Below, piece by piece: positions 54,354-63,102 of a stretch of DNA of 64,000 bases (position 1 is its first letter; every line of letters starts with the position of its first letter). The position numbers and the translations under genes were made by a program. This stretch comes from Paenibacillus sp. MAEPY2 (GTDB taxonomy: Bacteria; Bacillota; Bacilli; Paenibacillales; Paenibacillaceae). Where the stretch lies: assembly GCF_000499205.1 (NCBI RefSeq), contig NZ_AWUK01000011.1:124001-188000 (forward strand). The letters are read 5' to 3'. The notes below the pieces were generated by a model, which was given only the letters and a program-made list of their open reading frames with translations, had not been told where the DNA came from and did no database searches.

Positions 54354-55226
54354 ATGGGGCTGGATAGAGGCGAGAAAATATTTAACGTTTTTAACGTGTT
54401 ATTCATGCTGTTTTTTATTGCCATCATCGTATTACCCTTGATCAATATCATCGCCCTCTCGTTCAATGACGGGTATGACGCGATGAAAGGGGGCATTTAT
54501 CTATTCCCGAGAGAATTTACGCTGGTAAACTATGAGACCATATTGAAGGATACGACCATTTACAGAGCGTTTGGAGTTACGATAGCCAAAACTGTAATCG
54601 GTGTCATCGGGCACTTGGTCATTACAGGGGCGGCAGCCTATGCTCTGAGCAAGTCTTATTTACTGGGAAGAAAGATATTCATCCGTATGGGCGTCATCAC
54701 GATGTTCTTCAACGGCGGAATGATTCCGTCATTTCTGGTGGCCAAGTCGCTCGGTCTGACGAACAGCTTCTGGGTGTACATTATCCCCGTGCTATTCAGC
54801 TTTTACGACATGATCATATTAATGAACTTCTTCCGAAGCTTGCCGGACTCGATTGAAGAATCAGCCAAGATTGACGGGGCCAGTGTATTACAGGTGTTCT
54901 TCAAAATTATTGTCCCGCTTTCTTTCCCGGTGCTGGCGACGATCGCCTTGTTTCACGGGGTATACCAGTGGAATGATTTCTTCGTGGCTAAGCTGTATGT
55001 AACGGATAAGTCACTGTATCCGATTCAATATTATTTGTATCAGCTGTTAACGAGCGCAGGCGCTGCGAACTCTGCCAAAGCAGGAGTGTATATTTCCAAG
55101 GCTTTTACGACTCAATCTTTACAGCAGGCTACGATGATCGTTACGACCCTACCTATTATGCTAATTTACCCTTTCCTTCAGAAATACTTTATTAGCGGCA
55201 TGCTGGTCGGAGGAGTTAAAGAATAA
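54354..55226 (+). CDS. ABC transporter permease, LplC/YtcP type
   Basis: A 290-aa permease, EAA loop IEESAKIDGASVLQVFFKII and typical end YFISGMLVGGVKE. GAAGGGAGGGAGC precedes ATG 54354. The stop (TAA) abuts the lipoprotein leader, so the three genes form one transcript. Confidence 0.95.
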   Translation: MGLDRGEKIFNVFNVLFMLFFIAIIVLPLINIIALSFNDGYDAMKGGIYLFPREFTLVNYETILKDTTIYRAFGVTIAKTVIGVIGHLVITGAAAYALSKSYLLGRKIFIRMGVITMFFNGGMIPSFLVAKSLGLTNSFWVYIIPVLFSFYDMIILMNFFRSLPDSIEESAKIDGASVLQVFFKIIVPLSFPVLATIALFHGVYQWNDFFVAKLYVTDKSLYPIQYYLYQLLTSAGAANSAKAGVYISKAFTTQSLQQATMIVTTLPIMLIYPFLQKYFISGMLVGGVKE

Positions 55227-55249
55227 TGATAAAAGCGAGGGAGAATGTT

Positions 55250-56854
55250 ATGAAGAAATCGATCATCCTTCTGACTTTGGTTGCATTAGCAGTGTCGTTG
55301 ACTGCCTGCGGCGGTAAGAAGACAAGTGAAAATTTGCCGGACTCGAAGATTGAAGTGGCCAAAGATACGCCGAGCTGGAAGAACGACAAGGCAAAGGCTG
55401 ACCTTGACTGGTACATTAATTTCGATTGGTTCGCTCAAGTCTGGGGCAATGATGTGTCTTCCAAATATATTACGGAGGATACCGGAGTAAACATCACTTA
55501 CTTGGGCGGCAGCGACGACAAGCTAAACACGATGATGGCCTCTGGAGATCTGCCGGACATTATTACTATGGATGGAAGCAACCCGTTTGTTAAGGAAGCC
55601 GATAAATTTGCGATTCCATTGGATGTTTTAGCCGAGAAGTATGACCCCTATTTTATGGAAAAAGCGGCCAAGCCGGAAACGCTCAAGTACTTCACACGGG
55701 ATGACGGCCATATTTATGGATATCCTAACTTCTCAAACACGAGTTCGGATTATGAGAAAGGCGGAGTTTATGGCAACCAGGCATTTCTGGTGCGGAAGGA
55801 TATGTATGAACAGCTCGGCAAGCCAGATATGACCACGCCGGAAGGATTTACTTCGGCATTGGAAGCCGCGCAGAAGCTGGCAATGAAAGATGAACTTGGA
55901 AAAACGATCATTCCGATCGGGGTGACTCCTTTTACGGGAGATAGCTCTGAGAAGAACGGGGTATTCAATAGAACGATGGCCGATTTGACGGAAGACAGCA
56001 AATATTATGACCGTTATACAGATGCTGATTTTCAGAAATGGCTTAAAGTGTTCGTCGATGCCCGGCAGAAGGGGCTGGCAGACCGGGACATGACTACGAT
56101 GACCAAAGATGACAAGGATGCACGACTAACGAATGGCAGCTACTTCGCCTATTTCGCTGCGGACCTGAACAGTGAGACGGATACGATGACCGTGTGGGCG
56201 AATGAGCACCCGGGCAAGGAGTACATTGCTGTTAACGGGCCAACTTCTACGATAGGCAAGAAAACCGCATTGCCGGGCACTTCCATTGAAGGCTGGACAC
56301 AGACCTTTATTACCAAGGATGCCAAGGATCCGCAAAAGGCGATGGAGCTCCTGACTTATCTGGTTAGTGAGGAAGGCAACAATGTCATGAACTTTGGCCG
56401 CGAGGGCGAAACCTACACCATCAAGGACGGAAGTCCTGTCTTGAATGCAGATCTGCTGGAGTTCAAGCAGACCGATCCTGCCGGCTTCGAGAAGAAGGTC
56501 GGCTTGACCACTCATTTGTGGCTGCAGGATAGTGCTCTTCTCTCCCGGCAAATGGGAATTTCTCAGTTCCCGAAGGCTTTGCAGCAGGCTAAGCAATGGA
56601 CTCAGGATTTCGTGGTGCCGCAATTCGAATTAGCGAGTCTGGATGTATATTTATCTAAAGAATCTTCCAGAAATAAAGAGAAGATTGATCAGAACTGGTC
56701 GCAGACGATCGCCAAGATCTTGGATGCCAAATCGGAGAGCGAAGTCGATCAGGCGATGGCCGAGTTCATCCAATATCGAATGGATAATGGGTTCGATGAG
56801 CTGGTAAAGGAGCGAAATAGCCAAATTGAAGCGAATGTAAAAAAACTAAAGTAA
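55250..56854 (+). CDS. Extracellular solute-binding lipoprotein (LplA-type)
   Basis: Binding protein of the importer, 534 aa. ATG 55250 has GAGGGAG 6 bases upstream; the longer opening at 55226 overlaps the permease stop and lacks one. Signal peptide MKKSIILLTLVALAVSLTAC ends in the lipobox LTAC. Then a Ser/Lys linker and a ligand-binding body with WKNDKAKADLDWYINFDWFA and DLPDIITMDG. Here the binding protein comes last, unlike the 1-9 kb locus where it comes first. Confidence 0.94.
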   Translation: MKKSIILLTLVALAVSLTACGGKKTSENLPDSKIEVAKDTPSWKNDKAKADLDWYINFDWFAQVWGNDVSSKYITEDTGVNITYLGGSDDKLNTMMASGDLPDIITMDGSNPFVKEADKFAIPLDVLAEKYDPYFMEKAAKPETLKYFTRDDGHIYGYPNFSNTSSDYEKGGVYGNQAFLVRKDMYEQLGKPDMTTPEGFTSALEAAQKLAMKDELGKTIIPIGVTPFTGDSSEKNGVFNRTMADLTEDSKYYDRYTDADFQKWLKVFVDARQKGLADRDMTTMTKDDKDARLTNGSYFAYFAADLNSETDTMTVWANEHPGKEYIAVNGPTSTIGKKTALPGTSIEGWTQTFITKDAKDPQKAMELLTYLVSEEGNNVMNFGREGETYTIKDGSPVLNADLLEFKQTDPAGFEKKVGLTTHLWLQDSALLSRQMGISQFPKALQQAKQWTQDFVVPQFELASLDVYLSKESSRNKEKIDQNWSQTIAKILDAKSESEVDQAMAEFIQYRMDNGFDELVKERNSQIEANVKKLK

Positions 56855-56870
56855 GTGTAGGATATAGTTA

Positions 56871-56900
56871 AAAGGGCTCTCGGATAGAAGGGGCCCTATT
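56871..56900 (+). terminator. Terminator after the ABC operon
   Basis: AGGGCTC (56873-56879) pairs with GGGCCCT (56891-56897), one G-T pair, followed by ATTAACTATTTT. Confidence 0.55.
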
Positions 56901-56959
56901 AACTATTTTCCGGCATTGGTTTCGTCCATGCTGAGCTCTTCGGCCAAATTAAAAGCAAT

Positions 56960-57293
56960 CAACAAGGCGACAGATAAATGCACATCCATACGCGGTGAAA
57001 TGTCGAAGGATCTGTTCAGGTGGCATCCAACTTGCCATCATAATAAGGTGATGGAGTACGCTTCTCAATTTGTTGCGTTAGAGGAAAGGCCCAGCCACAT
57101 GGCATTGCTTTATGTCTGGGGCCATAGCTATGAATTTGAAGATGAGGGAAACTTGGATCTGCTAGACCGGCTGGGAGAAACCATTGCGGTAAAGCAGAGT
57201 ATTTGGTATGCAACGAACGCCGAAATTGTTTCGTATGTACAAGCTTTAAAAAGGCTTCGATTCTCTGCGGATTGTCGCATAACACGGACATAA
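56960..57293 (+). pseudogene. Polysaccharide-deacetylase-like gene, C-terminal remnant
   Basis: The frame reads LFRWHPTCHHNKVMEYASQF, MALLYVWGHSYEFEDEGN and KQSIWYATNAEIVSYVQALK, the C-terminal half of a NodB-like polysaccharide deacetylase (W-H-P-T-C-H-H, Y-V-W-G-H-S-Y-E). No start or N-terminal catalytic domain is present upstream. A second protein scrap, LSHLIAFAAEESRLNRGKSI, with stop near 57464, lies downstream and is not identified. Confidence 0.65.
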
Positions 57294-57527
57294 TAGTTCG
57301 CCCTAAGTAATGCGCTAGCACCTTAAGGGGTTTGTAGCTATGGAACAATAGTGGTCAGGAGAGCCTAACCTCGGCAAGCGCTTCCGTACTAAGTCATCTC
57401 ATTGCGTTTGCCGCGGAAGAATCCCGTTTGAACCGGGGTAAATCGATTGATTTAAAGGAATAAGCAAAAGAAATAATGGCTGCACAAGAAGTTACCGAGC
57501 AGCAAAAGATATAAGCAAAGATTTAGT

Positions 57528-57573
57528 AGCGATTGCTTCCGGGAATGGGGGAAGGAATCGCTATGTTTTTTTG
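57528..57573 (+). terminator. Terminator
   Basis: AGCGATTGCTTCC (57528-57540) pairs with GGAAGGAATCGCT (57550-57562, one bulge), then ATGTTTTTTT. Confidence 0.8.
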
Positions 57574-57724
57574 CGGATATTTTTATTTTTTGTCCGCCAC
57601 ATGTGTACAAAAAATAAAAAAGATGATACATTGAAATTAGTTTAATTCCTTTATTTAACAGGCTTTTTTGGAGAAATACTATGTCTCCTGTACGAGGACA
57701 TACGTATATCGAGGAGGGAATGGA

Positions 57725-58915
57725 ATGTCAAGTCAAGCATTGGACCAATTTTTAAGTTCGAACATCGAAGATCTAAAGACTAAAGGTCTATATAACGTCA
57801 TCGATACGCTGCAGGGTGCAAATGGTCCTGTTATTCGTATCGACGGAAAGTCCCTAATCAATTTGTCTTCCAATAACTATTTGGGACTGGCAACAGATTA
57901 CCGCCTGATTGATGCTTCAGTTAAGGCGTCGCAGACATACGGGGCAGGCGCAGGGGCTGTGAGAACAATCAATGGTACGATGGATCTTCATATTGAGCTT
58001 GAAGAAAAACTGGCCCGTTTCAAAAAAACGGAAGCCGTTATCGTGTATCAATCGGGATTTAACTGCAATATGGCTGCTATATCCGCGGTAATGGACCAGC
58101 ATGATGCGATTTTATCAGATGAGCTGAACCACGCTTCGATTATTGATGGCTGCCGCCTGTCGAGAGCTAAGGTGATTCGCTTTAAGCATTCGGATATGAA
58201 TGATTTAAGACAGCAGGCGAAAGATGCCAAGGAATCCGGTCAGTACCATAAAATTATGGTCATCACCGACGGGGTTTTCTCCATGGATGGTGATATAGCA
58301 AAGCTGCCCGAAATCGTGAAAATAGCAGAAGAATTCGATCTGATTACTTATGTGGATGATGCCCACGGTTCGGGCGTTCTCGGAGCAGGTGCGGGAACCG
58401 TGAAGCATTTTGGATTGTCCGACCGCATTGACTTTCAAATTGGTACTCTTTCCAAGGCGATCGGCGTTGTCGGCGGTTATGTGGCGGGTAAAAAACAACT
58501 GATCGAATGGTTGAAGCTGAGAAGCCGTCCGTTTCTGTTCTCGACATCGCTACCTCCGGCTGCAATCGCTTCTTGCATCGCTTCTGTCGACATTTTGATG
58601 AATGACAAAGAGCTGATCGAGAAACTTTGGGAGAACGGTAATGATTTAAAAAATGGCTTGAGCCGGCTTGGATATGATGTAGGCCAAAGCGAAACGCCGA
58701 TCACACCTTGTATCATTGGCGATGAAGTAACCACCCAACAGTTCAGCAAACGGCTCTATGAAGAAGGTGTTTACGCCAAGGCAATCGTGTTTCCGACGGT
58801 TCCCAAAGGAACTGGAAGAATACGCAACATGCCGACAGCTGCCCATACCAAGGAGATGCTCGACCAGGTGATCTCCGTTTATGAGAAAGTTGGCAAGGAA
58901 ATGAAGCTGATTTAG
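57725..58915 (+). CDS. kbl: Glycine C-acetyltransferase (2-amino-3-ketobutyrate CoA ligase)
   Basis: PLP enzyme of threonine breakdown: 2-amino-3-ketobutyrate plus CoA gives glycine and acetyl-CoA. 396 aa. ATG 57725 follows GAGGAGGGAATGG; the upstream in-frame opening is in the leader. Motifs: [32 protein letters not shown] (PLP-binding Asp/His) and [15 protein letters not shown] with the Schiff-base Lys. It is followed 37 bp later by the dehydrogenase that makes its substrate. Confidence 0.95.
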   Translation: MSSQALDQFLSSNIEDLKTKGLYNVIDTLQGANGPVIRIDGKSLINLSSNNYLGLATDYRLIDASVKASQTYGAGAGAVRTINGTMDLHIELEEKLARFKKTEAVIVYQSGFNCNMAAISAVMDQHDAILSDELNHASIIDGCRLSRAKVIRFKHSDMNDLRQQAKDAKESGQYHKIMVITDGVFSMDGDIAKLPEIVKIAEEFDLITYVDDAHGSGVLGAGAGTVKHFGLSDRIDFQIGTLSKAIGVVGGYVAGKKQLIEWLKLRSRPFLFSTSLPPAAIASCIASVDILMNDKELIEKLWENGNDLKNGLSRLGYDVGQSETPITPCIIGDEVTTQQFSKRLYEEGVYAKAIVFPTVPKGTGRIRNMPTAAHTKEMLDQVISVYEKVGKEMKLI

Positions 58916-58952
58916 CTGCATTCGCGGGAGTATATTTCGGGAGGAATGTCTT

Positions 58953-59912
58953 ATGAACAAGATTTTGGTGACCGGAGCACTGGGCCAAATCGGTTCTGAG
59001 TTAGTTGTTAAATTACGTGAAATTTATGGTGCGGATCACGTCGTTGCTACGGATCTCAGGTCATCAGCCCACGAAATTACCCGATCCGGGCCATTCGAGC
59101 TGCTGGACGTGACGAATGATAAGGCGATGTTCGAAATCGCCAAGCGGTACGAAGTGGATACCGTCATCCATTTGGCTGCGCTGCTGTCGGCTACCGCAGA
59201 GGAGAAACCGCTGCTTGCCTGGAATTTGAATATGGGCGGATTGATGAATGCACTTGAAGTATCCAGGGAGCTCGGCTGCCAATTTTTCACTCCAAGCTCC
59301 ATTGGATCTTTTGGTCCTTCGACTCCGAAAGACAATACCCCGCAGGATACGATCCAGAGGCCCAATACGATGTACGGCGTGAACAAAGTGTCCGGCGAAC
59401 TGCTTTGTGATTATTATTTTCATAAATACGGCCTGGATACCAGGGGGCTGCGATTCCCGGGTTTGATATCTTATATGACGCCTCCCGGCGGAGGAACGAC
59501 GGATTACGCGGTGGAAATTTATTATGCAGCCGTGACGGCTGGCCGGTATACATCTTATATCGCCAAGGACTCAAACATGGACATGATGTATATGCCGGAT
59601 GCCCTGAACGCTATCATCGAATTGATGGAAGCGGATTCTTCCCGGTTGATGCACCGAAATTCATTTAATGTCACCGCAATGAGCGTGGATCCGGAGGCGA
59701 TCGCTGCAGCGATTCGGGATGAGTTTCCCGGCTTTATCCTCGATTATGACGTTGATCCGAAGAGACAGGCGATTGCCGATAGCTGGCCGCATTCCATTGA
59801 TGCGACGGCAGCGAAGACAGAATGGGGATTTCATGCCCGCTACGACCTGAAGGCTATGACGAAGGATATGCTTTCACAGCTAAGCGAGAGACAAATGCTT
59901 CGCAAGGCTTAA
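58953..59912 (+). CDS. tdh: L-threonine 3-dehydrogenase, SDR type
   Basis: Oxidises L-threonine to 2-amino-3-ketobutyrate with NAD+. A 319-aa extended SDR rather than the zinc-dependent type: VTGALGQIGSELVVKLREIY at the N-terminus, DVTNDKAMFEIAKRYEVDTV, catalytic Tyr-x3-Lys in TMYGVNKVSGELLC, and RFPGLISYMTPPGGGTTDYA. CGGGAGGAATGTCTT precedes the ATG. Its pairing with kbl is the standard operon. Confidence 0.95.
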   Translation: MNKILVTGALGQIGSELVVKLREIYGADHVVATDLRSSAHEITRSGPFELLDVTNDKAMFEIAKRYEVDTVIHLAALLSATAEEKPLLAWNLNMGGLMNALEVSRELGCQFFTPSSIGSFGPSTPKDNTPQDTIQRPNTMYGVNKVSGELLCDYYFHKYGLDTRGLRFPGLISYMTPPGGGTTDYAVEIYYAAVTAGRYTSYIAKDSNMDMMYMPDALNAIIELMEADSSRLMHRNSFNVTAMSVDPEAIAAAIRDEFPGFILDYDVDPKRQAIADSWPHSIDATAAKTEWGFHARYDLKAMTKDMLSQLSERQMLRKA

Positions 59913-59953
59913 AGTTATTATGAATTCGCTGTGCAAAGCAAGTAGAAATACAA

Positions 59954-60013
59954 AAGAAAGCTGCATCAAGAGGTTTGGCGTTGCCCGGACCTTTTGTTGC
60001 AGCTTCTTTTTTC
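59954..60013 (+). terminator. Terminator after kbl-tdh
   Basis: AAGCTGCA (59958-59965) pairs with TGCAGCTT (59998-60005), followed by CTTTTTTC. Confidence 0.75.
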
Positions 60014-60153
60014 ATCCTCCAGCCCAGACATTTCCGTGGTCTGTGGCTTATCAGATCAAGAACACGGCATAAAGCTTCGTCTGTCATTTGAGCGAAATCC
60101 GTACCTTTAGGAAAGAATTCTCGCAAAAGACCATTTGCACTCTCATTTGAGCC
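60000..60153 (-). pseudogene. IS30-family transposase, C-terminal fragment
   Basis: Minus-strand frame reads GSNESANGLLREFFPKGTDF, RVLDLISHRPRKCLGW, the conserved end of IS30 transposases (E-N-x-N-G-L-x-R-x-F-x-P-K-G-T-D-x-F, N-x-R-P-R-x-x-L-G-x). Nothing of the N-terminal DDE core is near. Remnant. Confidence 0.75.
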
Positions 60154-60229
60154 TGTTGCCAGGAGGAATAGTGGTTCCCACGGTCGAATGGAAATGTGAC
60201 GAATGAGAGAGCTTATAAAGCGGGAAAAA

Positions 60230-60392
60230 ATCAGAGCAACTATATTCAGCATTTTTTTTGATATTCTGGATTACTTGGGACTACGTTACCAGAGCATGGA
60301 TCCTTTCATCCGGCCACTTGATACCGAATCGGTAGTGGTAGAACAGGCTAAGACCTTACAAGTGTCAGATGTGACCCGCATTCCCAATAATT
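60230..60392 (+). pseudogene. RraA-like protein fragment
   Basis: FDILDYLGLRYQSMDPFIRP and VVVEQAKTLQVSDVTRIP follow the RraA/HMG-aldolase pattern (D-x-L-D-x-L-G-x-R-x-Q-x-M, x-R-P-L, V-x-G-x-A-x-T). The frame runs into repeat copy H. Truncated at both sides. Confidence 0.5.
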
Positions 60393-60446
60393 TGTCGCGG
60401 GACAAGAAAAATGTTTCATCAAATTCGCTAATATAGCGACTTTTTT
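60393..60446 (+). repeat. Dispersed repeat copy H with terminator hairpin
   Basis: TGTCGCGGGACAAGAAAAAT, then TCGCTA-ATA-TAGCGA (60425-60439) and CTTTTTTG. Confidence 0.6.
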
Positions 60447-60462
60447 GTTTTAAGGAACCAAG

Positions 60463-60591
60463 TTCTTGTCCCAAGGTGAGGACAAGAACATTGTACCTTT
60501 TCAGATTAGATAGTTATCTAAATAGTTGCATAATGGGAATCATGTCGCGTTAAAAGAGCACATTACCAAAAATAGTTGCTAAAATAGGGGG
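60463..60591 (+). repeat. Dispersed repeat copy E, with inverted first module
   Basis: TTCTTGTCC (60463-60471) and GGACAAGAA (60480-60488) face each other. The 110 bp from 60480 (GGACAAGAACATTGTACC...) recur with ~80 percent identity by eye at 61681-61790. Confidence 0.75.
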
Positions 60592-60629
60592 TTTTGTGTT
60601 TAGTGAACAAAGTCCTTTTCCTGAGCTGA

Positions 60630-60718
60630 GGAGAAGAACATTGTACCATCGATCATACAAATAACTAACGGTAACTTGATTTCTGCTTCATCAAGCTAAC
60701 GGCAGGATAGTTTCAATT
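60630..60718 (+). repeat. Dispersed repeat copy F
   Basis: GGAGAAGAACATTGTACC, later ATCAAGCTAACGGCAGGATA. Same order of first and last module as copies A, B and D. Confidence 0.65.
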
Positions 60719-60793
60719 TGTACGACAATAAAAAAGGAAAATATGTGCGCTAATTGAATAAGTTAATATATCTCATTGTTAGGAGCTGAAATC

Positions 60794-61000
60794 ATGGAAT
60801 GGCCGTCAATTAGAGATTTTCTAGGTATTCCATCACATCTCACAGGAAAAATATCGCTATTGCGGTGGTTGATGGATACTTCCCACCGCTGCCGTTTTCT
60901 CAACTCGGACAGGATAGCAATCGAGAAGAAATCACATCAACTATACTACGGCAAAGAAGATTTGAAAATTCTCAATAGTCGTAGACTAATATTTTCATAA
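60794..61000 (+). CDS. Hypothetical protein, 68 aa
   Basis: ATG 60794 follows GGAG with 8-bp spacing. Product starts MEWPSIRDFLGIPSHLTGKI; basic, no motif recognised. It precedes the SRPBCC gene by 32 bp and lies between the two long repeats E and G. Could be a small accessory gene or the stub of a regulator. Confidence 0.4.
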   Translation: MEWPSIRDFLGIPSHLTGKISLLRWLMDTSHRCRFLNSDRIAIEKKSHQLYYGKEDLKILNSRRLIFS

Positions 61001-61032
61001 ATAAATCCTTAAAAAGAAAGGGAATGAGCACT

Positions 61033-61461
61033 ATGCCAAATATCGAGCACTTACAGACTGTGAATGTTCCAGCTTCAACCGTATATGAAGCTTTAACCAC
61101 TGAAAAAGGACTTTCAGAAATATGGACAAATGAACTAATAGTCAGTGATCAGATCGGTTGTATAAATGAGTTCCGATTCGGCGGCAAAGGCTTAACAAAG
61201 ATGCGCGTTGATGAGCTTGTTATGGATAAAAAGATTTTGTGGCAGTGTGTTGATTCAGATCCAGAATGGATAGGTACGACTATTTCTTTTGATATTGAGG
61301 AAAAAAACGGGAAAACTTCAATCATATTTCGTCAGATGAATTGGAGGGAATTGACCGCATTTTATCGTTTATGTAATTATAACTGGGCTATTTTTTTGTA
61401 CAGTCTTAAACAGTATTGCGAAGAAGGTGAGGGTCTTCCATATCATAAACGAAAGTTTTAG
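61033..61461 (+). CDS. SRPBCC (AHSA1/START-like) family protein
   Basis: A 142-aa helix-grip protein: LQTVNVPASTVYEALTTEKG at the start, SEIWTNELIVSDQIG, WQCVDSDPEWIGTTISFDIE and KTSIIFRQMNW. Such proteins bind hydrophobic ligands. Start: GGGA lies 9 bases before ATG 61033. Function unknown. Confidence 0.85.
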   Translation: MPNIEHLQTVNVPASTVYEALTTEKGLSEIWTNELIVSDQIGCINEFRFGGKGLTKMRVDELVMDKKILWQCVDSDPEWIGTTISFDIEEKNGKTSIIFRQMNWRELTAFYRLCNYNWAIFLYSLKQYCEEGEGLPYHKRKF

Positions 61462-61551
61462 AACCCTTGAAAAAACGGATGGGTCGACTAAAGACATGAT
61501 CCCGAAAACTGGTTCGGAGGTATTGGGTAAGTACGACCATCTAGGTCAGCC

Positions 61552-61620
61552 AAATAAAACTAAGAAAGCAGCTGACCAATGTGATCAGCTGCTTTTTGTT
61601 CAACAAACGGGCAGACGGGC
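61552..61620 (+). repeat. GATCAGCTGC hairpin module and decayed CTAACGGG module
   Basis: AATAAAACTAAGAAAGCAGC, then GCAGCTGA...TGATCAGCTGC (61568-61592) with TTTTTG, serving as terminator for the SRPBCC gene, followed by CAACAAACGGGCAG. Confidence 0.75.
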
Positions 61621-61647
61621 AGGATAGGGGTGTTAAGCTAATGGTGT

Positions 61648-61790
61648 CAAGGGACAAGAACATTGTTCCATTGCTGAAAAGGACAAGAACAATGTGTCAT
61701 TCCCGATTAGGATGTTATCTAAATAGTTGCATGATAGGAATCATGTCGCTTGAAAAGAGCATATTACCATGAAAAGTCCCTGAAATAGGG
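61648..61790 (+). repeat. Dispersed repeat copy G, double first module
   Basis: GGGACAAGAACATTGTTCC at 61651-61669 and GGACAAGAACAATGTGTC at 61681-61698, then a tail homologous to copy E. A CTAACGAGCAGGTTAG hairpin follows at 61852-61877. Confidence 0.75.
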
Positions 61791-61988
61791 GTCGTGTGAG
61801 CTAAGAACAGATCCCCCCAAAAAAACTATTGTAACGTAATATCCTTTTTTTTAGCTAACGAGCAGGTTAGTTCAATGCCATCTAACGAATTAGAGATGTA
61901 ACTTTTATTGACATATAGCGTTATTAATAACGAGTAACTTCTTATAGGTTTTAGAATTAACTAATAAAAGAATACGAGGGATAAAGTA

Positions 61989-62501
61989 TTGAAGAAAAAG
62001 GGACTTTTATTTACTGTTTTATCGTTAGCTTTAACAACAGCGACCGTAACTGCCTGTGATTCAACAAGTCCAACTCAAGAGAATTTGTCCACTTCAAAGT
62101 CTGGTGTATTATCAAGCGAGTCCGAAAGTACAACCTTTACTAATTCTTTAAGCGAACAAGAGAACAAACCCTCGCACTATATTGCTTTTGGAGGCGCAAC
62201 GGTACAGCAACCCTTTTCCGTAAATCCGGAATTTGTACATATAAAACTTCTAATGAAGAACAATAGTAGCCATGAAGTCAATGTTAGTTTAACGCACTTA
62301 GATACTAGTAAAGTGTATTTCGCTAGAACGATTGCTGCCGGGGAATCATTTGATTGGATAAATATTAAAGAAGGTTTCACCCAAGGTATGAATACTGGAG
62401 GTTACTTGCTCCAATGGAGTGGTGGCAGTTATAGCGTTAATGGGGAAGTATGGGGATCAGCTGGTTCTGAACCAGACGATACTTCTCAACTATCTTATTG
62501 A
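61989..62501 (+). CDS. Small lipoprotein of unknown function
   Basis: A 170-aa exported protein. TTG 61989 follows GAGGGATAAAGTA. MKKKGLLFTVLSLALTTATV and lipobox VTAC give a lipoprotein signal; a Ser/Thr-rich linker (~25-55) follows, then a beta-rich domain with SVNPEFVHIKLLMKNNSSHE and GGYLLQWSGGSYSVNGEVWG. Its stop codon lies within a CTAACGGG hairpin. Not recognised. Confidence 0.75.
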   Translation: MKKKGLLFTVLSLALTTATVTACDSTSPTQENLSTSKSGVLSSESESTTFTNSLSEQENKPSHYIAFGGATVQQPFSVNPEFVHIKLLMKNNSSHEVNVSLTHLDTSKVYFARTIAAGESFDWINIKEGFTQGMNTGGYLLQWSGGSYSVNGEVWGSAGSEPDDTSQLSY

Positions 62502-62521
62502 ACTAACGGGCAGTTTAGCTT
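62499..62521 (+). repeat. CTAACGGG hairpin overlapping the lipoprotein stop
   Basis: TTGAACTAACGGGCAGTTTAGC; the TGA of the lipoprotein gene is part of the repeat, so the repeat forms the gene's 3' border. Confidence 0.7.
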
Positions 62522-62595
62522 CAGAAGAATAGAGGTCTTGATAAGCTTAATGTCGAAAAGAATGTATAACCGCATAAAACAGAAGGAGAGGTACT

Positions 62596-63090
62596 TTGAA
62601 AAAAATTAGGGGAGCAACAAAAGAGGAAATGATAGAAATTTATAAGATGGGCTATGATGTTTGGGGAGATAATCTGCCATATGAAGAATATATAACTATG
62701 TGCCAGGCTTCCAATAAGTATAAAAAGGGTAAGTGGTACGTTCTTGAAGCAACAGATACAAAGCAAATATTAAGCTCGCTCATCGTATATGAACTAAATC
62801 ATTCTGAAGACCAAATTGTAAAAGGAATTGGTTCAATCGCTACCCCTTTATATTTAAGAAAAAAAGGATATGCTTCTTTATTGGTCAAAGAAACGATAAA
62901 TAAACTTGAACAGGAAGAAAAGTGTAACAACTTTTTCCTTTATAGTGATATTGAGGTAGTATTTTACAAAGGATTAGGTTTTATTGTACTACCTAACAAT
63001 AGTCAAAAATATAAAGACAGTGTTTGTATGTATTACTCAAAAGAAAATGATATCGACTCCATATCACTTGATATCCCCGATTACTTTTAA
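62596..63090 (+). CDS. GNAT-family N-acetyltransferase
   Basis: A 164-aa acetyltransferase: KYKKGKWYVLEATDTKQILS, then the acetyl-CoA region IATPLYLRKKGYASLLVKET and YKGLGFIVLPNNS. TTG 62596 follows AAGGAGAGG. AT-rich. Followed 13 bp later by a CTAACGGG hairpin. Substrate unknown. Confidence 0.85.
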   Translation: MKKIRGATKEEMIEIYKMGYDVWGDNLPYEEYITMCQASNKYKKGKWYVLEATDTKQILSSLIVYELNHSEDQIVKGIGSIATPLYLRKKGYASLLVKETINKLEQEEKCNNFFLYSDIEVVFYKGLGFIVLPNNSQKYKDSVCMYYSKENDIDSISLDIPDYF

Positions 63091-63102
63091 AGCACATCCT
63101 TA

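Noticed and set aside
14912..61790. CRISPR array
   Set aside because: The GGACAAGAACAT repeats are scattered with kilobase spacing and variable flanks, not regularly spaced, and no cas genes are present.
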